49,070 nucleotides of DNA from JBEIFW01 sp046081125. GTDB taxonomy: Bacteria; Actinomycetota; Acidimicrobiia; Acidimicrobiales; Ilumatobacteraceae. Position numbers and translations under genes: made by a program. The stretch covers positions 1 through 49,070 of the forward strand of contig JBJTVH010000114.1 in the NCBI GenBank assembly GCA_046081125.1, written 5' to 3'. Shown here piece after piece: positions 32,270 to 40,500 of this stretch. The number at the start of each line of letters is the position of its first letter. Positions within the stretch are counted from its first letter, which is position 1. A model generated the notes under the pieces. It was not told the origin of the DNA and searched no databases. It was given only the letters and a program-made list of their open reading frames with translations.

Positions 32270-34357
32270 ATGGTCACCTTCTCCACCGCCCAGTTGCGCA
32301 ACGTCGCGCTGGTCGGCCACAGCGGCGCCGGGAAGACCACCCTGGCCGAGGCGCTGCTCAAGCGGGCGGGGGCGATCTCGCGAGCGGGCCGGGTCGAGGA
32401 CGGCACTGCGGTGTGCGACACCGAGCCCGAGGAGCACCGGCGGCACCTGTCGCTGTCGCTGGCGCTCGCGCCGTTCGAATGGACGAGCGAGGAAACCGGA
32501 CCGTGCCGGGTCACGCTGGTCGACACCCCGGGTTGGGCCGATTTCGCCGCGGAGGTCGACGCCGCGCTGCGGGTCGTCGACTGTGCGGTGTTCGTCGTCA
32601 GCGCCGTCGACGGCGTGGGGGCAGGCACCGAGCGGGTCTGGCGGCGCTGCGAGGAGCTGGGCCTGCCCCGGCTGGTGTTCGTCAACAAGCTCGACAAAGA
32701 GCGCGCCGACTACGAGGGCACGCTCGCGCAGCTCCGCGAGGCGTTCGGGCAGGGCATCGCCCCACTGGAGCTGCCCCTCGGGCTCGAGTCGGCCTTCCGC
32801 GGCGTGGCCGACCTGCTGTCGGACACCGCGTTCGTGTACTCGCCGGACGGTACGCACCGCAGTGAGCCGATCCCCGACGAACTCGCCGATCTCGAACACG
32901 AGGTGCACGACGCGCTCGTCGAAGGCATCGTCGTCGCCGACGACGGGTTGCTCGAGCGGTACCTGGGGGGCGAGGTGCCCTCCGTCCACGAGCTCGAGCA
33001 CGCCCTCGCCCACGGCGTGGTCGCCGGATCGGTGTTCCCGGTCGTGCTCGGCTCGGCCGCCACCGGGGTCGGCGTCGACCGCCTGGCCGACTTCTTGTGC
33101 GAGATCGCCCCGTCCCCGGCCGACCGGCCGCCGGTCACGGTCACCGCCGGACCGACCCAGGTGGAGGTCGCCCCGACTGCGTCGGGGCCGCCGCTCGCGT
33201 TCGTGTTCAAGACGGTGGCCGACCAGTTCGTCGGGCAGCTTTCGCTGTTCAAGGTCCTGTCGGGCACGATCCGGGCCGACGAGGTGCTCGTCAACCCGGC
33301 CTCGGGCACCGCCGAGCGCCTCCACGGGCTGTTCCGGCTGCGGGGCAAGGAACAACTGCCGGCCACCGAGCTCGTCGCGGGCGAGCTGGCGGCGGTCGCA
33401 AAGCTCGCCGCCACCCGCACCGGTGACACGCTCGCTCCGAAAGGCACGCCGGTCACGGTGGCGCCGCTCACCGTGCCCCCGCCGGTGTACGGGGTCGCGA
33501 TCCGGGCCCGCACGCAGGCCGACGACGACAAGTTGTCGAGCGCGCTGCACCGGCTGCAGGCCGAGGACGTGGCGCTGCACACCGCTCGCAACGACGAGAC
33601 CCATCAGACGGTGCTGCACGGCACCGGCGACATCCATCTCGCGGTCGCGCTCGAACGCCTGGCCCGCAAGTTCGGCGTGCACGTCGACATCGAGGACCTG
33701 CGGGTGCCGTACCGGGAGACGGTCCTCGGGCGGGCCGAGGCCGAGGGCAAGCACAAGAAGCAGAGCGGCGGGCACGGCCAGTACGGGGTGGCGTGGCTGC
33801 GGGTCGAGCCGCTCGAGCGGGGCCGAGGGTTCGAGTTCGTCGATTCGATCGTGGGCGGGGCGATCCCCCGCCAGTTCATCCCGGCGGTGCAGCGCGGGGT
33901 CGAAGAGACGATGGCGGCCGGCGGGGTGCACGGATTCCCGGTGGTCGACGTGCGCGTCGAATGCTTCGACGGCAAGTACCACAGCGTCGACTCCTCGGAG
34001 ATGGCCTTCAAGCTGGCCGCCGCCAACGGCTTGCGCGACGCGCTCGGCCGGGCCGGGGTCTCGGTGCTCGAGCCGGTGTCACGGTTGCGGATCGTCGTGC
34101 CGTCCAGCCTGCAGGGCGACGTGATGGGCGACATCAACGCCCGTCGGGGCCGGGTGCAGGGCACGGCGGCGCTCGGCGCCGGAGAGCAGGAGATCACCGC
34201 ACTGGTGCCCACCGCCGAGGCGTTGCGCTACGCCATCGACCTTCGTTCGCTGACCGGCGGCCGGGGCCGGTTCACGATCACCCACGACCACTACGACGTG
34301 CTCCCCGCCCACCTCGTCGATCGGGCGGCGGCGTCGTTGAAGGCGTCGCGGGCATGA
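32270..34357 (+). CDS. Elongation factor G-like protein (EF-G2/FusA2 type)
   Basis: The 695-residue GTPase shares all EF-G domains. G1 is GHSGAGKTT (residues 16-24), G3 is DTPGWAD (85-91) where canonical EF-G has DTPGH, and G4 is NKLDK (139-143). The second half has the domain IV-like YRETVLGRAEAEGKHKKQSGG segment and GRGRF near the end. The His-to-Trp change in switch II is shared in kind with the mycobacterial FusA2 group (DTPGY), which are not the main translocase. The role is uncertain: ribosome-related GTPase. ATG 32270 is preceded by GGGGG. The next gene overlaps it by ATGA. Confidence 0.87.
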   Translation: MVTFSTAQLRNVALVGHSGAGKTTLAEALLKRAGAISRAGRVEDGTAVCDTEPEEHRRHLSLSLALAPFEWTSEETGPCRVTLVDTPGWADFAAEVDAALRVVDCAVFVVSAVDGVGAGTERVWRRCEELGLPRLVFVNKLDKERADYEGTLAQLREAFGQGIAPLELPLGLESAFRGVADLLSDTAFVYSPDGTHRSEPIPDELADLEHEVHDALVEGIVVADDGLLERYLGGEVPSVHELEHALAHGVVAGSVFPVVLGSAATGVGVDRLADFLCEIAPSPADRPPVTVTAGPTQVEVAPTASGPPLAFVFKTVADQFVGQLSLFKVLSGTIRADEVLVNPASGTAERLHGLFRLRGKEQLPATELVAGELAAVAKLAATRTGDTLAPKGTPVTVAPLTVPPPVYGVAIRARTQADDDKLSSALHRLQAEDVALHTARNDETHQTVLHGTGDIHLAVALERLARKFGVHVDIEDLRVPYRETVLGRAEAEGKHKKQSGGHGQYGVAWLRVEPLERGRGFEFVDSIVGGAIPRQFIPAVQRGVEETMAAGGVHGFPVVDVRVECFDGKYHSVDSSEMAFKLAAANGLRDALGRAGVSVLEPVSRLRIVVPSSLQGDVMGDINARRGRVQGTAALGAGEQEITALVPTAEALRYAIDLRSLTGGRGRFTITHDHYDVLPAHLVDRAAASLKASRA

Positions 34358-34680
34358 CCGGGTCGTCTCCGGCCGACCTTGCGGTCGCGTTCCGGTCCTT
34401 CGCCCGCCGGGTCCGCGAGGCCGCCGCGCGCGCCGACGACGCCGCAGCGGTCGCGCCGCTGGCGGCCGAGGTGGCTGCGCTCGTGGCCGGCTCTGCCGCC
34501 CGGCTCGGGGTGCGCCCGGCGCCCGGCGCCGATTGGCCGACGGTGGCCGCCGCCGTCGCCGACCACATCGCACACGTCCGCGCGTCGGAGTGGGACGAAC
34601 CCGGACTCGACGCCCTCCGCCGGGACTCGACGCAGATCGCCTCGGTCATCCGGCGGATCGAGGCCCTCGACGCCCGCTGA
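34354..34680 (+). CDS. Small hypothetical protein coupled to the EF-G-like gene
   Basis: A 108-residue, Ala-rich, predicted helical and soluble protein (ADLAVAFRSFARRVREAAARADDAAAVAPLAAEVAALVAG...), with no motif I recognise. Its ATG overlaps the EF-G-like stop codon (ATGA), so it is translationally coupled. The alternation of Ala/Val with charged residues suggests a helical bundle. Both genes are on the plus strand inside a region where neighbours run minus. Confidence 0.65.
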   Translation: MTGSSPADLAVAFRSFARRVREAAARADDAAAVAPLAAEVAALVAGSAARLGVRPAPGADWPTVAAAVADHIAHVRASEWDEPGLDALRRDSTQIASVIRRIEALDAR

Positions 34681-34700
34681 GCACCCCCGGCGCGGCCGGG

Positions 34701-35249
34701 TCAGCGGGTGGTCTCGGCCCAGTCCTCCGGGTTGTCCTCTACGACGTGGTCGACCTCGCGGCCGTCGACGGCATCGATGAGCACGAAGCCTCGCCGGCGG
34801 GGCGGTTCCTCGGCCGAGTAGCACAGCACCCGCCAGGTCGGCCGGCTGCGCAGGCCCCGCCAGGCGAGCTGCGCCGACGCGTGCCCGATCGGCCAGCCCA
34901 CGATCGCGCTCGCCCGCTCCAAGGCACCTTTCTCGTCGATCCCGAGCCGCCACCCGGCTGCGATCGAGAACGCGCCGACCGCCGCGAGCACGATGGCGGC
35001 GAACAGGAAGCCGTCGTTGACGAGCGGGGCGTCGTCACCGGCCGCGAACCAGGCGGTGGCGCACAGCACGGCGATCGCCAGGTAGAGCACGCCGGGGACG
35101 CGGCGCCGGCTGTTGTCGGGGAACCGGTACGGGCCGACGTGCCCCCGGGCGTCGAGGTCGGCGGGCAGCTCGTCGCGGACGTCATCGCCGGACGGACCGC
35201 CGGACGGGTCGCCGGGCCGGTCGCTCGTCGGGTCGCTCGTGTCGCTCAT
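34701..35249 (-). CDS. Hypothetical membrane protein with PH-like tail
   Basis: The 182-residue protein has a Asp/Pro/Ser-rich N-terminus, then RRRVPGVLYLAIAVLCATAWFAAG and FLFAAIVLAAVGAFSIAAGWRLG as two transmembrane segments, then a soluble C-terminal part (WRVLCYSAEEPPRRRGFVLIDAVDGREV) that may sit in the cytoplasm. I do not recognise the family. It follows the HIT gene on the same strand with 11 bases between. A TAGGCT hexamer, whose TAG is the HIT stop codon, stands 8 bases before its ATG, so it may also have its own promoter. Confidence 0.7.
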   Translation of the reverse strand: MSDTSDPTSDRPGDPSGGPSGDDVRDELPADLDARGHVGPYRFPDNSRRRVPGVLYLAIAVLCATAWFAAGDDAPLVNDGFLFAAIVLAAVGAFSIAAGWRLGIDEKGALERASAIVGWPIGHASAQLAWRGLRSRPTWRVLCYSAEEPPRRRGFVLIDAVDGREVDHVVEDNPEDWAETTR

Positions 35250-35257
35250 CGGGGCGG

Positions 35258-35263
35258 AGCCTA
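35258..35263 (-). promoter_or_regulatory. Putative -10 hexamer (TAGGCT) overlapping the HIT stop codon
   Basis: On the minus strand TAGGCT starts with the TAG stop of the HIT gene and is followed by 8 bases and the ATG of the membrane protein gene. Confidence 0.42.
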
Positions 35264-35788
35264 CGACCGGGTCGGCCACGCGGCCCGGAGCCGGGCGGCC
35301 GACGTGCCCAATGCCTCGGGCACGGTGCGGGCGTTCGCGATCGCGGTCATGAAGTTCGCGTCGCCGGTCCAGCGGGGCACGACGTGGACGTGGAGGTGCT
35401 GCGCGATCGATCCGCCGGCGGGCCGGCCGAGGTTGATCCCGACGTTGACGCCTTCGGGCCGGTAGGCGGCCTTCAGCGCTCGCACCCCGTCGGTGACCGT
35501 GGACCACAGCTCGGCGGTCTCGGCGGCGTCGAGGTCCTCGAGTTCGGACACCTCCCGGTACGGGAGCACCAGGGTGTGCGCGGTCGCGTACGGGAACGCG
35601 TTGAGGATCGCGAAGCACCGCTCGCCGCGATGCACCACATGGGTCTCGGTGTCGGGCAACCCGGAGGCGAGGATGCGGGTGAACACCGATCCCGCCGGCC
35701 GTTCTGCGTCGGGAACCGGCGGGATCGACGCCACGTACTCGGCGCGCCAGCCGTTCCAGAGGCGATCGAGCGGGCTGACGAACTGCAC
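35261..35788 (-). CDS. HIT domain protein (diadenosine tetraphosphate phosphorylase-like)
   Basis: The 175-residue nucleotide hydrolase/transferase has the histidine triad QHLHVHVVPRW (H131, H133, H135) and an upstream NAFPYATAHTLVLPYREV strand-helix element. The gene directly following thrS in mycobacteria (Rv2613c) encodes an AP4A phosphorylase of this type, and this position, 3 bases after thrS, agrees. It probably removes diadenosine polyphosphates, known side products of aminoacyl-tRNA synthetases. GTG start. Its TAG stop forms part of a promoter-like hexamer. Confidence 0.88.
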   Translation of the reverse strand: MQFVSPLDRLWNGWRAEYVASIPPVPDAERPAGSVFTRILASGLPDTETHVVHRGERCFAILNAFPYATAHTLVLPYREVSELEDLDAAETAELWSTVTDGVRALKAAYRPEGVNVGINLGRPAGGSIAQHLHVHVVPRWTGDANFMTAIANARTVPEALGTSAARLRAAWPTRS

Positions 35789-35791
35789 CGC

Positions 35792-37765
35792 TCAGCCCAA
35801 CCGGGCGACGGCGACATCGGCGGCGAGGCGTTCGACGAACGCGTCGACCGCCACGCCGCGCTCTTCGCGCTCGGCACCGCGGGCGTTCACCCCGACGGTC
35901 CCGTCGCGCACGTCGGCCTCGCCGACGACGAGCACGTACGGCAGCTTCTGCATCTTGGCGGTGCGGACCCGTTTGCCGATCGAGTCGTCGGCGGGGACCA
36001 GCTCGACGCGGTACCCCTCGGCGGCCAGCCGGTCGACGAGGCGGCGGGCGTAGGCCTCGTGGTCGCTCGACACCGGCAGCACGGCCGCCTGCACCGGCGC
36101 CAGCCACGCCGGGAACGCGCCCGCGTAGTGCTCGACGAGCACCCCGAAGAACCGTTCGACGGACCCGAACAGCGCCCGGTGCAACATGATCGGGCGGTGC
36201 CGGGCGTTGTCGGCGCCGACGTACTCGAGATCGAACCGCTCGGGAAGGTTGAAATCGCACTGGATCGTCGAGAGCTGCCAGGTGCGGCCGATCGCGTCCC
36301 GGACCTGGATGTCGATCTTCGGGCCGTAGAACGCAGCGTCGCCTTCTTTGACCGTGTAGTCGACGCCGTGGGATTCGAGCGCGGAGCGCAGCGCCGCCGT
36401 CGCCCGGTCCCAGATCTCGTCGGATCCGACGTACTTGTCGGGGTCCTTGGTCGACAGGTGGAAGGTGAAGTCCTCGAACCCGAACGCCCGCAGGACGCTC
36501 ATCACGAAATCGAGCAGCGAGGCGATCTCGCCGGGCAGCTGCTCGGCGGTGCAGTAGAGGTGGCTGTCGTCCTGGGTGAAGCCGCGGATCCGCAGCAGGC
36601 CGTGCAGCGTGCCGGCCCGCTCGTAGCGGTACACGGTGCCCAACTCGAACAGCCGCAACGGCAACTCCCGGTACGACCGCTGCCGGGACCGGAAGATCAG
36701 GCAGTGCATCGGGCAGTTCATCGGCTTGGGGTAGTAGACGCCGTTGTCCATCTCCATCGGCGGATACATGCCGTCGGCGTAGAAGTCGAGGTGCCCGGAG
36801 GTCTGGAACAGCTTGCCGTTGGCCAGGTGCGGGGTGAACACGAACTGGTAGCCGCCGCGCTCGTGACGGGCCCGGCTGTAGTCCTCCATCAGCTTGCGGA
36901 CGGTGGCGCCCTTGGGGTGCCACACGACGAGACCGCCGCCGAGCTCCTGCGGGAACGACACGAGGTCCAGTTCGACGGCGAGCTTGCGGTGGTCCCGCTT
37001 CTCGGCCTCGGCGAGCTGGTGCAGGTGGGCCTCGAGCGCCGCTTTCGACTCCCAGGCCGTGCCGTAGACCCGTTGCAGCATCGGGCCCTTTTCGTTGCCG
37101 CGCCAGTAGGCGCCGGCGACCTTCTGCAGCTTGAAGTGCCCGAGCTTCGCAGTGGACGGCACGTGCGGGCCGGTGCACAGGTCGAGGAACTCGGGCGTGT
37201 TGCGGAACACGCTGACCGGCCCACCGGCTTGCACCTCGCCGGCGTCGTAGGCGTCGGCCGAGCCGGAGGTGACCTTGCGGATGATCTCCTGCTTGTACGG
37301 CTGGTCGGCGAACACGGCGAGCGCAGCCTCTGCGCTGAGCTCGCTGCGCTCGAACGGCTGGTCGGCTTTCACGATGGCCCGCATCCGGTCCTCGATCGCG
37401 GCGAGGTCGGCATCGGTGAAGGTCCGGCCGCCCGGCAGCTCGAAGTCGTAGTAGAAGCCGTGCTCGATCGCCGGGCCGATCGTGTACTTCGCCCCGGGGA
37501 ACAGCTGCGTGACCGCCTGGGCCATCACGTGCGCCGTCGAGTGCCGCAGCACGTGGCGGCCGTCGTCGGAGTCGGGGGTGATGATCGCGACGGCGGCGCC
37601 GTTGGCGAGCGGCCGGGTCAGGTCGACCACCGTGCCGTCGACGCGGGCGGCGATCGCCGCTTTGGCGAGGCCCCGGCCGATCGACGCGGCCAGGGCGCCC
37701 GCCGTCGACCCCTCCGGCAGCGAGCGGGACGAGCCGTCAGGGAGCGTGATGGAGATCTCGGCCAT
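35792..37765 (-). CDS. thrS: Threonyl-tRNA synthetase
   Basis: The 657-residue class II synthetase charges tRNA-Thr. An N-terminal TGS domain (ISITLPDGSSRSLPEGSTAG) is followed by the editing domain with HSTAHVMAQA and HGFYYDF, then the catalytic core with the zinc-binding Cys in MNCPMHCLIF, motif 2 (GTVYRYERAGTLHGLLRIRGF) and the C-terminal anticodon-binding domain starting near VQAAVLPVSS. Full length, no missing motif. TAACGT stands 11 bases before the ATG. It heads a minus-strand run with the HIT gene. Confidence 0.97.
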   Translation of the reverse strand: MAEISITLPDGSSRSLPEGSTAGALAASIGRGLAKAAIAARVDGTVVDLTRPLANGAAVAIITPDSDDGRHVLRHSTAHVMAQAVTQLFPGAKYTIGPAIEHGFYYDFELPGGRTFTDADLAAIEDRMRAIVKADQPFERSELSAEAALAVFADQPYKQEIIRKVTSGSADAYDAGEVQAGGPVSVFRNTPEFLDLCTGPHVPSTAKLGHFKLQKVAGAYWRGNEKGPMLQRVYGTAWESKAALEAHLHQLAEAEKRDHRKLAVELDLVSFPQELGGGLVVWHPKGATVRKLMEDYSRARHERGGYQFVFTPHLANGKLFQTSGHLDFYADGMYPPMEMDNGVYYPKPMNCPMHCLIFRSRQRSYRELPLRLFELGTVYRYERAGTLHGLLRIRGFTQDDSHLYCTAEQLPGEIASLLDFVMSVLRAFGFEDFTFHLSTKDPDKYVGSDEIWDRATAALRSALESHGVDYTVKEGDAAFYGPKIDIQVRDAIGRTWQLSTIQCDFNLPERFDLEYVGADNARHRPIMLHRALFGSVERFFGVLVEHYAGAFPAWLAPVQAAVLPVSSDHEAYARRLVDRLAAEGYRVELVPADDSIGKRVRTAKMQKLPYVLVVGEADVRDGTVGVNARGAEREERGVAVDAFVERLAADVAVARLG

Positions 37766-37776
37766 AGCGGACGGTC

Positions 37777-37782
37777 ACGTTA
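37777..37782 (-). promoter_or_regulatory. Putative -10 hexamer (TAACGT) for thrS
   Basis: On the minus strand TAACGT is followed by 11 bases and the thrS ATG, which leaves at most a leader of a few bases. Confidence 0.38.
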
Positions 37783-37789
37783 CCGACCG

Positions 37790-37808
37790 GCCCCGCCCGG
37801 AGCGGGGC
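37790..37808 (-). terminator. GC hairpin between acyltransferase and thrS
   Basis: GCCCCGC (37790-37796) pairs with GCGGGGC (37802-37808) around a 5-base loop, between the acyltransferase stop and the thrS promoter. It may end the acyltransferase transcript, although no T-run follows. Confidence 0.35.
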
Positions 37809-37826
37809 AGTTCCGCCCGGCGGGTC

Positions 37827-38576
37827 TCAGGCGCCCGCCGCGAACCGGCCGGCACCGACCTCGTCGCCGACGTGCGCAATACGGGCGACGTCCGACGGCG
37901 CCACCTCGGCCTTCTTGGTGGCGTACACGTCCCGGTAGGTCTGCCCGGTGATCTCGCGGATCTCGAACATGACCTCGTCGATGTAGGCCCGCAGGTCGGC
38001 CCGGTCGCCGCGCTGGTAGCGCTTGGGCGGGATCGGGCGGCCGATCGTGATGTACGCGTCCTTGCGGAGCTTGGGCAGCTTGGCATCGGGCGGCTGGATC
38101 ACGTCGGTGCCGACGATCCCGACGGGGTAGATCGGGCAGCCGACCGTCACCGCGAGGCGGGCGGCGCCGGTGTGCCCCTTGTAGAGCAGGCCGTCCCGGC
38201 TGCGGGTGCCCTCCGGGAAGATCCCGAACAGTTCGCCGCGGCGCAGCACCTCCTCGGCGGCGTCGAGCGCTGCGGTGGACTTCTCGCCGCCGGAGCGGTC
38301 GATGGGGATCATGCCCATCGCCGGGAACAGGAACTTCGTCTTCCACGAATCCATGTACTCGGCCTTGCCGACGAAGCTGATCCGTCGGGGCAGGGTGAGC
38401 ATCAAGAACCCGGAGTCCCAGAACGAGATGTGGTTCGGGGCGAGGATCGCCGGGCCGTGGGCGGGCAGCCGGTCGTAGCCGGAGAGGTGGAAGCGCCACA
38501 GCCGGCGGGCCACCGGGCCCAACGCGGCCCGGCTGCGGTCCTGCAGCGCTCCTGCTCCCCGAAGCTCCACGATCAC
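37827..38576 (-). CDS. 1-acyl-sn-glycerol-3-phosphate acyltransferase (PlsC-like)
   Basis: The 249-residue membrane-associated acyltransferase has NHISFWD (HxxxxD) and FPEGTRSRDG, the two catalytic/glycerolipid-binding motifs of the PlsC family, plus the later GIVGTDVIQPP segment. It probably acylates lysophosphatidic acid to phosphatidic acid. GTG 38576 is preferred over further upstream codons because GGAGG lies a few bases before it and an alternative GTG is two codons on. A TAGCAT hexamer about 24 bases upstream is the likely promoter. It is the second acyltransferase of this type in the window (compare 17923-19353). Confidence 0.85.
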   Translation of the reverse strand: MIVELRGAGALQDRSRAALGPVARRLWRFHLSGYDRLPAHGPAILAPNHISFWDSGFLMLTLPRRISFVGKAEYMDSWKTKFLFPAMGMIPIDRSGGEKSTAALDAAEEVLRRGELFGIFPEGTRSRDGLLYKGHTGAARLAVTVGCPIYPVGIVGTDVIQPPDAKLPKLRKDAYITIGRPIPPKRYQRGDRADLRAYIDEVMFEIREITGQTYRDVYATKKAEVAPSDVARIAHVGDEVGAGRFAAGA

Positions 38577-38599
38577 CGCACCTCCTCCGGGCTGCGGCG

Positions 38600-38605
38600 A
38601 TGCTA
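38600..38605 (-). promoter_or_regulatory. Putative -10 hexamer (TAGCAT) for the PlsC-like gene
   Basis: On the minus strand TAGCAT is followed by a leader of 23 bases containing GGAGGAGG and the GTG start. Confidence 0.42.
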
Positions 38606-38672
38606 GGACGCGAGGCACCCCGGCGTCGTGATCCGGAATCGAAGTTCTCGTGAATCTGTCGCCGGTCGTCGG

Positions 38673-39806
38673 TCACCCGAGCCGGACGCCGAGCAGACCG
38701 GCAGCCGCGCCCACGTCGAGGCCGGCTGCGGCCCCCCGGTCGATCGCAGCGATCGCAGCCGGGGTGTCGAGGTCGTCGTCGAGCGCGGCGCGCACCTCGG
38801 CCAGCACCCCGGCGCCGTCGGTGCCGCCGGCATGGGCGGCCTGCCATGCGGTGAGCCGGGCAGCGTTGCGGGGCATCAGGGCGTCGTCCCACTCCCAGGA
38901 CGTGCGGTAGTGGTGCTCGATGATCGCCAGGCGGATCGCCCCGGGCGCCCAATCGCGGCGCAGTGCGTCGACGAACACCAGGTTGCCGAGGCTCTTGGAC
39001 ATCTTCTCGCCGTCCTTGCGGACCATCGCGACGTGCATCCAGTGGCGCACGAACGGCTGACCGGTGGCCGCTTCGGACTGGGCCCGTTCGCATTCGTGAT
39101 GCGGGAAGATCAGATCCGAGCCGCCGCCGTGCAGGTCGATCGTGGTGCCCAATTCGCGCAGCGCGAGCGCGGAGCACTCGATGTGCCAACCCGGCCGGCC
39201 CGGGCCCCACAGCGTCTCCCACGCCGGTTCGTCCGACGCGGACGGCTGCCAGAGCACGAAGTCGAGCGGGTGGCGCTTGTGCGGATCGGTGAGGTTGCCG
39301 CCGCGCTCGGCCGCGTAGGCGAGCATCGTGGCCTCGTCGTAGTGGCTCACCTCCCCGAACCCGGGGAACGTGGTGACGTCGAAATAGACCGACCCGCAAG
39401 CCGCGTAGGCGTGCCCGGCGTCGAGCACCATTCCGATGAAGCCGCGGATGTCCGAGATCGCCGACGAGGCGCGCGGCTCTGCGTACACGGGGAGCACGTC
39501 GAGCGCGACCATGTCGGCCTTGAACCGGGCCTCCTCCGCGGCGGCCAGGTCGAGGTAGTGCACGCCGAGCGAGCGGGCCTTCGCGAACAGCGGGTCGTCG
39601 ACATCGGTGACGTTGCGCACGCAACGGATCTCGTGGCCGAGGTCGATCAGCCGGCGTTGCAGCACGTCGTAGGTGACGAACACTGCGGCGTGCCCGAGGT
39701 GCGTGGCGTCGTACGGGGTGATCCCGCACGTGTACATGGTGACGAGCGGGCCCGGCTCGAAGGGCACCACCGCCCGGCGGGCCGTGTCGTACAGGCGCAT
39801 GGTCAT
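38673..39806 (-). CDS. mshC: Cysteine:1D-myo-inosityl glucosaminide ligase (MshC), mycothiol biosynthesis
   Basis: The 377-residue protein is related to cysteinyl-tRNA synthetase but reads CGITPYDATHLGHA (C27, THLGHA 35-40), where CysRS has a CGPTVYD..HIGNA pattern; together with GGGSDLIFPHHECERA and KMSKS at 268-272 this marks MshC, which ligates cysteine to GlcN-inositol. Zn ligands (C27, the WHIECSAL Cys, HHE) are present. At 377 residues it is a little shorter than the mycobacterial enzyme. It overlaps npdG by ATGA. Mycothiol is an actinobacterial thiol; inositol supply links it to the inositol lipid genes near 31.5 kb. Confidence 0.9.
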   Translation of the reverse strand: MTMRLYDTARRAVVPFEPGPLVTMYTCGITPYDATHLGHAAVFVTYDVLQRRLIDLGHEIRCVRNVTDVDDPLFAKARSLGVHYLDLAAAEEARFKADMVALDVLPVYAEPRASSAISDIRGFIGMVLDAGHAYAACGSVYFDVTTFPGFGEVSHYDEATMLAYAAERGGNLTDPHKRHPLDFVLWQPSASDEPAWETLWGPGRPGWHIECSALALRELGTTIDLHGGGSDLIFPHHECERAQSEAATGQPFVRHWMHVAMVRKDGEKMSKSLGNLVFVDALRRDWAPGAIRLAIIEHHYRTSWEWDDALMPRNAARLTAWQAAHAGGTDGAGVLAEVRAALDDDLDTPAAIAAIDRGAAAGLDVGAAAGLLGVRLG

Positions 39807-40465
39807 CGGTGGGTCCGGATCCCCGTGAGCTTGGGTGCCACCCGGGTGCGGTACCGCACGTTGAGCTGCAGCAGCACCGCGGTGAACGCTTCGATCGCCG
39901 TGGCGTTCGACAGCTCGCCGGCGTCGAGCGGGCGGCAGCCGGGGATCCGCTCGACGATCTCGAACACGATCGCCGTGGCGCTCGTGTCGTCGGAGCAGAT
40001 CAGCACGTCGGACTCGATCGGGTCGCCGAGGTGGCCGAGCTCCTTGGCCGGCAGGTGGTGCAGCGCTGCGACCACCCGGGCCTGGGGGACGGCGGCCTGC
40101 ACGTGGGCGGCCACCGAACCGCGCGGCGGCACGAGCGGCTGGAACTCGTGACCGACTTTCACGAGCGCGTTCGCCATCGAGATGACGACCTTGCCGGCGA
40201 GGTGTTCGGACACCGACGCCGCGGTCTGCGCCGCCGAATCCCACGGGGTGGCCAGCACCACGACGTCGGCCATCGCGGCGGCGGTGTTGTCGCCGCAGTC
40301 GAGCTTCAGCTCGAGGTCGGGCCAGCGCTCGATGACCTCGTCGCGGGCCTCCATGGCCCGGTACTTGGAGCGGCTGCCGAGCACCACCTCGTAGCCGACG
40401 GAGGCCAGACGGGCGCCGAGCGCAGTGCCGGCCGGGCCGGTACCACCGAGGATGCCGATGTGCAT
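39803..40465 (-). CDS. npdG: F420H2:NADP oxidoreductase
   Basis: The 220-residue enzyme exchanges hydride between coenzyme F420 and NADP. The N-terminal Rossmann motif GILGGTGPAG (residues 4-13) is followed by the NADP-phosphate contact region VLGSRSKYRAME, VLATPWDS, ISMANALVK and a LHHLPAKELGH block, all in the order of archaeal and actinobacterial Fno/NpdG proteins. The ATG at 40465 is used; an upstream ATG adds six poorly conserved residues. Overlap with mshC suggests one redox-cofactor transcript. The divergent InhA-like gene starts 36 bases away. Confidence 0.88.
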   Translation of the reverse strand: MHIGILGGTGPAGTALGARLASVGYEVVLGSRSKYRAMEARDEVIERWPDLELKLDCGDNTAAAMADVVVLATPWDSAAQTAASVSEHLAGKVVISMANALVKVGHEFQPLVPPRGSVAAHVQAAVPQARVVAALHHLPAKELGHLGDPIESDVLICSDDTSATAIVFEIVERIPGCRPLDAGELSNATAIEAFTAVLLQLNVRYRTRVAPKLTGIRTHR

Positions 40466-40486
40466 GAGCCCGCAGCCTTGCACAGG

Positions 40487-40492
40487 TACGGT
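40487..40492 (+). promoter_or_regulatory. Putative -10 hexamer (TACGGT) for the enoyl reductase
   Basis: TACGGT is followed by 8 bases and the ATG at 40501 without a ribosome binding site, in a 35-base divergent gap shared with npdG. Confidence 0.45.
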
Positions 40493-40500
40493 GCGGTCCC

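Noticed and set aside
34701..37178. A long minus-strand frame overlapping thrS and HIT
   Set aside because: Only its last 183 codons, from the ATG at 35249, form a separate gene; the rest is out of frame with thrS and HIT.
37766..37826. T-box or other riboswitch upstream of thrS
   Set aside because: Only 61 bases separate the genes, and the -10-like hexamer leaves almost no leader; the one hairpin is upstream of that hexamer.
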